From Bacteroidales bacterium (GTDB taxonomy: Bacteria; Bacteroidota; Bacteroidia; Bacteroidales; UBA932): a stretch of DNA of 18,868 bases. Position numbers and translations under genes: made by a program. How positions within the stretch are numbered: the first letter of the stretch is position 1; every line of letters begins with the position of its first letter. The stretch covers positions 1 through 18,868 of the forward strand of contig SFMU01000043.1 of the NCBI GenBank assembly GCA_004552965.1, in the 5' to 3' direction. Below the pieces are notes generated by a model. It worked only from the letters and a program-made list of their open reading frames with translations. It did not search any database and had not been told where the DNA came from. Positions 6,851 through 12,907 of the stretch are shown in pieces.

Positions 6851-6887
6851 CACTTTTCAAATAAAGTGCTATCTTTGTCTTCCAAAG
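6851..6887 (+). promoter_or_regulatory. umuDC promoter with two palindromes
   Basis: TATCTTTG (6870-6877) fits the Bacteroidetes -7 element. Immediately upstream lies the inverted repeat CACTTT-TCAAAT-AAAGTG (6851-6868), between the -33 and -7 positions. A second, CTTTG-TCTTC-CAAAG (6873-6887), covers the -7 element and the expected start of transcription. Both are placed where a bound repressor would block transcription. The encoded UmuD has a ribbon-helix-helix domain, the obvious candidate to bind here. Confidence 0.5.
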
Positions 6888-6896
6888 CATACGAAG

Positions 6897-7520
6897 ATGG
6901 AAGACATGAAAAAAGGCAGAGGCGGGGCAAGACCCGGAGCCGGAAGACCGAAAGGAGACAGCAGGATGATTTCGTTCCGCGTGCCCGGGAAGCTGGCTGA
7001 GCGGCTTGACGGGATCGGGAACCGCACGGGATTCATAAGGGAAAGCCTGGAGAAAGCGCTGGAGGAGAAGGAAAACGGAATCGGCAAGGTCGGCAAGGTC
7101 ATCCCGGCAGGACAGGTCGCACGCATGAATATTCCGTTCTTCGACCTCAGGGTAGTTGCCGGTTTTCCCGTACCTCTGGACAACGACGAAAAGTCACAGG
7201 ACATCGACATTCTCTCCATGCTGTGCCCGCATCCGGAGGCCTCCTACCTGATCAGGGTCAACGGAGACTCGATGATCGATGCGGGAGTGCTCAACGGGGA
7301 CATCGTCATAGTCGACAAAAGCAGAAGGGACCCTTCGCCACGGGAAATCGCGATGTGCGAGCTGAACGGAGAGTACACCCTCAAGCATTTCCTCAAGGAG
7401 GACGGCCAGGGCTGGCTCGTTCCGGCCAATCCGGAGTACCCAAGGATAAAGATTGCCCCCGGGGATGATTTCAGCGTCTGGGGAACCGTCACCTACATCA
7501 TCCACAAGGCAAGGGATTAG
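6897..7520 (+). CDS. umuD: UmuD-like S24 autoprotease with N-terminal AT-hook and ribbon-helix-helix domain
   Basis: A 207-residue protein, longer than E. coli UmuD (139). Order: a basic AT-hook-like tail (GRGGARPGAGRPKG, 7-20); a ribbon-helix-helix pattern (RMISFRVPGKLAERLDGIGN then RTGFIRESLEKAL, 23-55), with beta strand and two helices as in Arc/CopG; a linker; and an S24 peptidase. The likely self-cleavage site is A88-G89 (VVAGFPVP), the nucleophile S125 (GDSMIDAG) and the general base K163 (YTLKHF). The spacings are almost the same as in UmuD (Cys24-Gly25, Ser60, Lys97). The family is cut after DNA damage and then activates UmuC. The added domain suggests that it also represses its own operon until cleavage, as LexA does; this is inference. 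The start could also be the ATG at 6906. Six bases separate it from umuC. Confidence 0.88.
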   Translation: MEDMKKGRGGARPGAGRPKGDSRMISFRVPGKLAERLDGIGNRTGFIRESLEKALEEKENGIGKVGKVIPAGQVARMNIPFFDLRVVAGFPVPLDNDEKSQDIDILSMLCPHPEASYLIRVNGDSMIDAGVLNGDIVIVDKSRRDPSPREIAMCELNGEYTLKHFLKEDGQGWLVPANPEYPRIKIAPGDDFSVWGTVTYIIHKARD

Positions 7521-7526
7521 ACAGAA

Positions 7527-8792
7527 ATGATAGCTCTTGCCGACTGCAACACCTTCTTCGCGTCCGTGGAGAGGGCTCTTCATCCCGGTCTGAAAGGAAA
7601 GCCGGTGTGCGTACTGTCAAGCAACGACGGCAACATCGTTGCGCTCACTTCCGAGGCCAAGGCTCTGGGCATCAGGCGCGGAGACCCCTTCTTCAAGGTA
7701 AGGGACCTCATCAGGAAAAACAATGTCGCAGTGTTTTCAGGGAACATCATGCTCTATGCCGCCATGTCGAAAAGGATCCAGAGCATAATGCGCAAGACGG
7801 TGGAGCACACGGAGAGCTATTCGATCGACGAGCAGTTCCTCTACCTCGACGGGTACGAGCGCAACCATGACATCGTGGAGATGATGAGGGAGATGGTCGG
7901 GAGAATCGCCCTCTGCACCGACATCCCGGTAAGTGTCGGAATCGCCCGCACCAAGACCCTTGCCAAGATTGCAAGCAAGTTTGCAAAGAACTACAAGGGC
8001 TACCGGAGCGTCTGCATCATCGACACTGAAGAGAAACGGAGGAAGGCGCTTTCGATGTTCGACCTCTCGGATGTCTGGGGCATTGGGGCGCGGTCCCTGG
8101 GGAAACTCGTCTCGCTGGGCGTGAACACGCCGCTCGAGTTCGCCGACAGGCCGGGAGAATGGGTCAGGAAAAATTTCAGCAAGCCGGGCTACCAGACCTG
8201 GCTGGAACTCAACGGATTTCCGTGCATCGACACGTCCGAGATCCTGCGAAGGCAGACAATCACCACATCGAGGAGTTTCGGCAGGATGATATCCGACAAG
8301 GATGAGCTCAAGGAATCGGTAGCCACCTTCGCTGCCAGTTGCTGCAACACCCTCAGGGGACAGGAATCCGCAGCGGGATGCGTCAGCGTGTTTGCCTGCA
8401 GCAACAGATTCCGGGAGGACCTGCCGCAGTACGGCAACATCGCCTCGGCCAGGATCAGCACCCCGTCGGCAGACACACTGGAAATCACTTCGGCGGCGAT
8501 GGAGCTGGTAGACCGGATCTACCGTCCCGGGATCCAGTTCAAGAAGTCAGGGGTGATTCTTTCCGAAATAGTCCCGGGATGCTGCCACAACATCCTTTTC
8601 GATCCGATAGACAGGAGGAGCGAACGCCTTGAGCTTTCCCGGGCAATCGACCGGATGAACCACAGGTATGGTCTGAAGGCTGTAGGACTCGCCGTGACCG
8701 GATACGGCAACGAGGGGTGGAGGAACAGGAAGGAGCATCTTTCCCCCAACTGTCTGACGGACATTGACCAGATTCTGACGGTCAACATCTGA
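7527..8792 (+). CDS. umuC: UmuC-type Y-family DNA polymerase (Pol V catalytic subunit)
   Basis: A 421-residue translesion polymerase. It begins MIALADCNTFFASVE, with catalytic D6, and carries YSIDEQFLYLDG with D101 and E102 as the other metal ligands. Most UmuC and DinB proteins have SIDEAF here, so Gln in place of Ala103 is a small oddity. Palm and fingers are followed by the helix-hairpin-helix thumb (LSDVWGIGARSLGKLVSLGV, about 178-198), the little finger, and a UmuC-type C-terminal tail ending DIDQILTVNI. The length matches UmuC (422) rather than DinB. It acts with cleaved UmuD to copy past DNA lesions at the price of mutations. It is the second gene of the umuDC operon and no third gene follows. 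Confidence 0.93.
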   Translation: MIALADCNTFFASVERALHPGLKGKPVCVLSSNDGNIVALTSEAKALGIRRGDPFFKVRDLIRKNNVAVFSGNIMLYAAMSKRIQSIMRKTVEHTESYSIDEQFLYLDGYERNHDIVEMMREMVGRIALCTDIPVSVGIARTKTLAKIASKFAKNYKGYRSVCIIDTEEKRRKALSMFDLSDVWGIGARSLGKLVSLGVNTPLEFADRPGEWVRKNFSKPGYQTWLELNGFPCIDTSEILRRQTITTSRSFGRMISDKDELKESVATFAASCCNTLRGQESAAGCVSVFACSNRFREDLPQYGNIASARISTPSADTLEITSAAMELVDRIYRPGIQFKKSGVILSEIVPGCCHNILFDPIDRRSERLELSRAIDRMNHRYGLKAVGLAVTGYGNEGWRNRKEHLSPNCLTDIDQILTVNI

Positions 8793-8801
8793 AACCTCCC
8801 T

Positions 8802-8884
8802 GGATCGGGACCGGCAGGAGCTTTCGGGATTGAGACAGACAATGGTTTTGGGGATCGGGACCGGCAGGAGCTCAGAAATCGGGA
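8802..8884. repeat. 21-bp direct repeat with 50-bp period
   Basis: An exact 21-bp copy beginning GGATCGGGACCGGCAGG lies at 8802-8822 and 8852-8872. A weaker third copy of its core (ATCGGGAACAG) starts at 8878. It is in the non-coding gap behind umuC. No hairpin with a T-run was seen, so it is not an obvious terminator. Confidence 0.7.
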
Positions 8885-8902
8885 ACAGACGAGTGTTTCG
8901 AG

Positions 8903-8933
8903 ATTGGAAATCGAAGCGAATTGATTATATTTG
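8903..8933 (+). promoter_or_regulatory. Promoter for the fucosidase gene
   Basis: ATTG at 8903-8906 (three of four bases of the -33 TTTG) is followed 19 bases later by TATATTTG (8926-8933), a full match to TAnnTTTG. The transcript would begin near 8940 and have a leader of about 200 bases that includes the tandem repeats at 8975-9102. Confidence 0.55.
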
Positions 8934-8974
8934 AGTTCGACAGATGCTCCGGAGGCCTTGCGCCGCGGTCCGTG

Positions 8975-9102
8975 GAAGAGCGGGGACATTCAGGGCACCG
9001 CAGCGAAGAAAGCAGGGACATTCAGGATACCGCAGCGAGAAGAGCAGGGACATCCAGGGCGCTGCAAAGCGGAAGAGCGGGGACATCCAGAGGAAACCGC
9101 AA
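8975..9102. repeat. Four degenerate 32-bp tandem repeats
   Basis: Units start with the core GGGACAT(T/C)CAG at 8983, 9015, 9047 and 9080, so the period is 32, 32 and 33 bases. Each unit continues with a variant of an ACCGCAGCGAAGA-like stretch. The period is not a multiple of three, so although all forward frames are open here, a repeated peptide is not being kept. The region sits in the probable leader of the fucosidase mRNA. Confidence 0.8.
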
Positions 9103-9146
9103 CTCAGGAAAACAGAAGACACTGATAACCGATAAAAGTTCAGGAT

Positions 9147-10472
9147 ATGAAAAAGATTACAGCCACCATTGCCATCATTCTGGCCAGCATATTCATGCTC
9201 CACGCACAAGGTTATGTGCCGTCGGAGGAGAATCTGCGCAACAGGAAGGAGTTCTCCGAGGCCCGCTTCGGGATATTCATACACTGGGGAATATATTCAA
9301 TGCTCGGAGACGGAGAATGGGCCATGCACAACCTCCCGATGACTTTTGAGGAATATTCCCACCTCGCCGCCGGTTTTTACCCGTCACGCTTCGATGCGAA
9401 GGAATGGGTAAAACTCTTCAAGGAAGCCGGGGCAAAGTATATGACAATCACTTCCAGGCATCACGACGGATTCTCTATGTTTGCGACTAAGGCCTCGCCC
9501 TACAACATTGTGGATGCGACTCCGTTCAGGAGGGATGTCCTGAAGGAACTCTCGGAGGCCTGCGCCGAAGAGGGGCTCAAGCTGAATTTCTACTATTCGC
9601 ACCTCGACTGGAGCCGTAATGACTACTATCCGAGAGGCAACACCGGCCGTGCGGCGGGAAGACCGGAGGAAGGAGACTGGAACAGTTACCTCAACTTCAT
9701 GAATGCGCAGCTGACCGAACTTCTGACCAACTACGGGCCGATAGGATGCATCTGGTTCGACGGTGTCTGGGACAAGGGAGGAAGCCATGAGGAGATTGAA
9801 AGGACATGGAAACTGAGCGAACAGTACCGGATGATCCATTCCATCCAGCCGGGAGTGCTGATCGGCAACAACCACCACCTGGGAGTCTTCGAGGGAGAGG
9901 ACATGCAGATGTTCGAGCAGGACCTTCCGGGCCAGAACACAGCCGGACACTCGGCCAATTCAGTGGTGTCTGAAACCTTGCCGCTGGAGACATGCGTGAC
10001 GATGAACGGGAATTGGGGCTACCAGGTGCGGGACAAAGCCTACAAGAGTGTCTCAGATCTCATCAGGCTTCTCGTGAAGGCGGCGTCGAACAACGCCAAC
10101 CTGCTTCTGAACATCGGTCCACGACCGGACGGCACAATCCCGGAAGAGGCTGCACAGAGGCTGAGGGCTATGGGAAAGTGGCTGGAAAAATACGGAGAGA
10201 CAATCTACGGCACTACAGGCGGTTTCATGAAAGAGCAGAGCTGGGGTGTCACGACCCGGAAGGACAACCGTCTCTACATCCATGTCCTGAATCCTTCAGA
10301 GACGATCCTTGTTCCTTTCAGCGGAAGCAGACTGCTCAGCGCAGTGAGCTTCGATGACGGTTCGAAGGTCAGATTCACACAACTGCCTGAAGGGATCGTG
10401 CTGACTTTGCCGGAACGCCAGGAGGGCCAGACCGACCAGATCATCACTCTCACCTTCAGGCAATTGCAGTAG
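9147..10472 (+). CDS. Exported alpha-L-fucosidase, GH29
   Basis: A 441-residue glycoside hydrolase with a signal peptide (first 20 residues, ending LHAQ). The GH29 pattern is clear: FGIFIHWGIYSMLGDGEWAM (41-60), KYMTITSRHHDGFSMF (97-112), and the nucleophile Asp in GCIWFDGVWD (D205). Then come NGNWGY and the NLLLNIGPRPDGTIP segment, which ends the catalytic barrel, and a small C-terminal beta domain. It removes alpha-linked fucose from glycans such as mucin or plant chains, probably in the periplasm. The acid/base residue of GH29 cannot be fixed reliably by eye. It stands alone, with no sulfatase, SusC/D or other GH directly beside it. The leader contains tandem repeats. Confidence 0.93.
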   Translation: MKKITATIAIILASIFMLHAQGYVPSEENLRNRKEFSEARFGIFIHWGIYSMLGDGEWAMHNLPMTFEEYSHLAAGFYPSRFDAKEWVKLFKEAGAKYMTITSRHHDGFSMFATKASPYNIVDATPFRRDVLKELSEACAEEGLKLNFYYSHLDWSRNDYYPRGNTGRAAGRPEEGDWNSYLNFMNAQLTELLTNYGPIGCIWFDGVWDKGGSHEEIERTWKLSEQYRMIHSIQPGVLIGNNHHLGVFEGEDMQMFEQDLPGQNTAGHSANSVVSETLPLETCVTMNGNWGYQVRDKAYKSVSDLIRLLVKAASNNANLLLNIGPRPDGTIPEEAAQRLRAMGKWLEKYGETIYGTTGGFMKEQSWGVTTRKDNRLYIHVLNPSETILVPFSGSRLLSAVSFDDGSKVRFTQLPEGIVLTLPERQEGQTDQIITLTFRQLQ

Positions 10473-10493
10473 AAAGCCGGAAGATTGCTTTCA
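10473..10493. terminator. Weak hairpin between convergent genes
   Basis: GAAAGC (10473-10478) and GCTTTC (10488-10493) can pair with a 9-base loop directly behind the fucosidase stop codon and just ahead of the end of the convergent flavin reductase gene. There is no T-run, so a role in termination is only suggested by position. Confidence 0.3.
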
Positions 10494-10501
10494 GGAACGG
10501 G

Positions 10502-11104
10502 CTATTCGACGCGCTTGAAGTCGGAAGCCGGATGCTTGCACACCGGACAGATGAAATCCTCAGGAAGAACTTCTCCCTCGTAGATGTAGCCGCAGATCGT
10601 GCAGATCCAGCCCTTGCTCTTCGGTTTTGCAGGAGCAGGCTTGATGTTCTTGTGGTAATAGGTATATGTCGCAGAAGGAGCATTTCCGATAGGGAAAGCA
10701 TCCGTAAGGTCTGCGATGAACATGATGTGGGAGCCAAGATCGATTTCCTGTGCCACCTTGGCGCAGAGAACGGCATTGACCCCTTCCGTGACGTAGATGA
10801 CACCATTCTCAAGACGATAGAACTCGATGCCGAGGGCCTTGTCGACATCCCTGCCGCTCTGGAAACCCCAGTGCTTGAAAATTTCGAATGAGGCCTCCTC
10901 CGAGAGGATCGAAACATTGAAAAGGCCTGTGCGGTGAATCATTCCGCAGGTGTAGTTGTCCTTGTTGATGGTGACCGAAATCCTCAAAGGATCATTTGTG
11001 ACCTGAATGACGGTGTTTGTGATGCAACCGTTGTCCTTGGCGCCTTCGTTTGCAGTGACCACGAAGAGGCCGTAAGACAGTTTGAACAATGCTGATTTAT
11101 CCAT
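10502..11104 (-). CDS. Flavin reductase-rubredoxin fusion protein (high-molecular-weight rubredoxin type)
   Basis: A 200-residue cytoplasmic redox protein. Residues 1-150 form an FMN-binding flavin-reductase-like domain (LSYGLFVVTANEG, then GCITNTVIQVTNDPLRISVT). A Pro/Lys linker leads to a C-terminal rubredoxin (165-200) with the four iron ligands C168, C171, C186 and C189 in the order CTIC...CPVC, and GYIYEGE between. The same architecture is known as Hrb in anaerobes, where it passes electrons from NAD(P)H to flavodiiron proteins that reduce oxygen or nitric oxide. No flavodiiron gene is in the window, so the partner is inferred. Upstream on the same strand is the LiaF-like gene, but a strong hairpin at 11192-11228 separates the two transcripts. 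Confidence 0.9.
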   Translation of the reverse strand: MDKSALFKLSYGLFVVTANEGAKDNGCITNTVIQVTNDPLRISVTINKDNYTCGMIHRTGLFNVSILSEEASFEIFKHWGFQSGRDVDKALGIEFYRLENGVIYVTEGVNAVLCAKVAQEIDLGSHIMFIADLTDAFPIGNAPSATYTYYHKNIKPAPAKPKSKGWICTICGYIYEGEVLPEDFICPVCKHPASDFKRVE

Positions 11105-11191
11105 AGTGCTATCTAATTAATTAAATCAAGTTTCGCAAGTTCACCAGCTTCCTTGCCATGGGACTTGCGCTTCTTGAAGAACTGAAAACAA

Positions 11192-11228
11192 TTGATATGG
11201 CAACCGTTACGGACGATTGCCATATCAA
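11192..11228 (-). terminator. Hairpin terminator behind the LiaF-like gene
   Basis: TTGATATGGCAA (11192-11203) and TTGCCATATCAA (11217-11228) form a perfect 12-bp stem with a 13-base loop that holds CCG-TTA-CGG. Read on the minus strand it is followed by TTGTTTTC. It lies 58 bases behind the stop codon of the LiaF-like gene and so would end the TetR-LiaF transcript. Confidence 0.6.
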
Positions 11229-11285
11229 AAGTAGAAAAAAAGAATGAAACCGGCAAGATGCTGCCGATCGAGACTCTGCAGCAGC

Positions 11286-11969
11286 CTATTTCAGTTCGAT
11301 ACCGCCGAAGGCAGCCTTGCCTGTGATGTAGATTACAGGTGAACCCTCCTTCGGGGCAATGCTGCGTTCATCACAAACACCTGCAAATGAACAATTTACA
11401 GAAGTCTTGACAACTGCTCCTTCAGGGAGCCTGATCTCGATGCCTCCGAAAGCAAGTTCAAGCCTGATTTCCACATCCTCTTCCACAATGGCATTGCGCA
11501 GATCGATTTCGAGTCCTCCGAAAGCGACCTTGACATCGATGCCTTCGAACTTTTCCCCGTCATATTCAAGTCTCTGCTTTGCGAAATTCGACTCCAGGGT
11601 CTTGATGTCCTTGCCTTCGCGAGTGATTGTCCGGCAGTCCCCGGCCTTGCATGAACAGATGGTCCTGACGAAGATCATCTTGATTCCGATTCCTATCACA
11701 AGGGCAGCCAGCGCATATTGCCAGAAATCCGACCAGGCGACCACACCGCGGGCAGAAAGGAGAAGAAGGACTCCGATGCTCAGCCCTATCAGCGAACCGA
11801 CACGGTCAGGACCACAGACAAGGCCGAAAAAGCAGGGAATGATAACAAAGAACGCCCACCATCCATCCAATGAGAAACAGAAGTCGAACACTCCTGCTAG
11901 ATTGAGAATCCACAACAGACCGGCGGCAATGAAGGCCAGTCCGAACACGATTTTGAAAGTCTTTTTCAT
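11286..11969 (-). CDS. LiaF-like membrane protein (LiaF transmembrane and C-terminal domains)
   Basis: A 227-residue protein with four membrane helices (about residues 6-25, 34-52, 57-76 and 82-101) and a cytoplasmic beta-rich tail. The tail repeats the pattern VAFGGLEIDL, LAFGGIEIRL, AAFGGIELK, typical of the LiaF C-terminal fold. In Firmicutes LiaF inhibits the LiaRS cell-envelope stress system. Bacteroidetes have relatives without LiaRS, and here the partner gene is a TetR-type regulator whose stop lies only five bases upstream, so the two are co-transcribed. A cysteine cluster (CSCKAGDC, C105/C107/C112) follows the last helix and is not a fixed feature of LiaF as I know it. The function here is unknown; envelope stress is a guess from the family. 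Confidence 0.75.
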   Translation of the reverse strand: MKKTFKIVFGLAFIAAGLLWILNLAGVFDFCFSLDGWWAFFVIIPCFFGLVCGPDRVGSLIGLSIGVLLLLSARGVVAWSDFWQYALAALVIGIGIKMIFVRTICSCKAGDCRTITREGKDIKTLESNFAKQRLEYDGEKFEGIDVKVAFGGLEIDLRNAIVEEDVEIRLELAFGGIEIRLPEGAVVKTSVNCSFAGVCDERSIAPKEGSPVIYITGKAAFGGIELK

Positions 11970-11974
11970 ATCTT

Positions 11975-12580
11975 TTATAATTTCTGTTCATCGGCAGAAG
12001 AGCGCAGACGCGGAGTGATGTTGATGACCTGCTGTCCCGATTTGAGGAAATGCATCATGGAAGTGAACTCTGTGGAGAGTATTTCGCTGATTTCCGCCTC
12101 CGGATAGACTTCCGGATTCTGCGCATTGATCACTGCCAAGCCGCAAGCCAGAGGCCAGATCTGCCTGAAAAGCAGCCTTGACTGAGCTTCGGTCAGACCA
12201 TATTCTTCCTCGATCCCATCAAGACAGAGGTCGACCTTGGATATTTCTGCAGTGTAGGACGAATCCAATCCGAGAAAGAGCATCCTGAATATGTTGGGCT
12301 CCTGCTTTGCAAAGCGCACAATCCTGATTCCCAACTCCTTGAAGGCAGGATAATAGTCCATCACATCGCTGACATATTCACTGAACAAAGCGCGTGCGGC
12401 ATTCCTGACATCCTCCTTTATCTTGTCCATGCCCTCATAGACGGTGAATATCGGGCTCGACGAGCAATGCAGAGCCTTGCTCAATGCTCTCGCCGTCAGG
12501 GAATCCTCCCCTCCTGCACGGACGATTTCCAGTCCCGCCGCAGTGATTGTCTCCTTTGTAAAAAATGCTGCTCTTGGCAT
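11975..12580 (-). CDS. TetR/AcrR-family transcriptional regulator
   Basis: A 201-residue regulator of usual TetR length. The N-terminal helix-turn-helix covers about residues 8-55 (TKETITAAGLEIVRAGGEDS then LTARALSKALHCSSSPIFTV). The rest is a helical ligand-binding and dimer domain with no recognisable ligand motif. The recognition helix reads SSSPIFTVYEG where many TetR proteins have xxxLYxHF; this resembles the group of Firmicutes and Bacteroidetes regulators next to small membrane proteins. It is the first gene of a two-gene operon with the LiaF-like gene. Two identical near-palindromic 12-mers lie in its own leader (12611-12636) and are likely its operators. Confidence 0.85.
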   Translation of the reverse strand: MPRAAFFTKETITAAGLEIVRAGGEDSLTARALSKALHCSSSPIFTVYEGMDKIKEDVRNAARALFSEYVSDVMDYYPAFKELGIRIVRFAKQEPNIFRMLFLGLDSSYTAEISKVDLCLDGIEEEYGLTEAQSRLLFRQIWPLACGLAVINAQNPEVYPEAEISEILSTEFTSMMHFLKSGQQVINITPRLRSSADEQKL

Positions 12581-12610
12581 CTTCTTCTGATTTGGTTTAT
12601 TAATAATGTT

Positions 12611-12651
12611 TGTTTTAGAACAGGTGTTTTAGAACAAGCGTTGCAAATATA
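12611..12651 (-). promoter_or_regulatory. TetR promoter with tandem 12-bp operators
   Basis: On the minus strand TATATTTG (12651-12644) fits the Bacteroidetes -7 element. Directly downstream, over the expected transcription start, lie two exact copies of the near-palindrome TGTTTTAGAACA (12625-12636 and 12611-12622), 14 bases apart, each with TGTT/AACA arms. The layout suits negative autoregulation by the TetR protein encoded at 12580. Confidence 0.65.
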
Positions 12652-12759
12652 GGAATATTTTTCATAAAACAAGAAAAATCTGTAATAATTGCATGCAACG
12701 GTGGAGAACAAGCATCCGTAGCCTGTGCATGACCAAAAATGCCGGAGACAAGGGAGCCG

Positions 12760-12827
12760 CTTCAGAGCTGAAGCCCTGCACGGAAGGAAAAGTTCCTTAA
12801 TCTTATCCTTCATGCCAGGGCTTCAGC
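12760..12827. repeat. Long inverted repeat between divergent promoters
   Basis: GCTGAAGCCCTG (12767-12778) pairs perfectly with CAGGGCTTCAGC (12816-12827). CTTCAG (12760-12765) also faces CTGAAG (12768-12773) with two bases between. Inside, AAGGAA-AAG-TTCCTT (12784-12798) forms a smaller hairpin. The structure lies upstream of both the TetR promoter and the promoter of the lipoprotein hydrolase. It may be an operator set, an untranslated small RNA end or a repeat element; nothing else in the sequence decides. Confidence 0.55.
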
Positions 12828-12848
12828 ATTTATATTCAGAGTTTTTCG

Positions 12849-12856
12849 TATTTTTG
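12849..12856 (+). promoter_or_regulatory. Bacteroidetes -7 element TATTTTTG
   Basis: TATTTTTG fits TAnnTTTG and lies 51 bases before the ATG of the lipoprotein hydrolase at 12908. No good -33 element was found, so confidence is moderate. Confidence 0.45.
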
Positions 12857-12907
12857 TCCTTGCGCCGATTAACCCTGACCACGGAAGTACACCAAATAAC
12901 TGACATA

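Noticed and set aside
8975..9102. CRISPR array
   Set aside because: The 32-bp units follow each other without spacers, differ from each other, and no cas gene is near.
8921..9349. Basic repeat protein encoded ahead of the fucosidase (several open frames)
   Set aside because: The repeat period is not a multiple of three, the longest frame runs into the fucosidase gene in another frame, and no family is recognisable.
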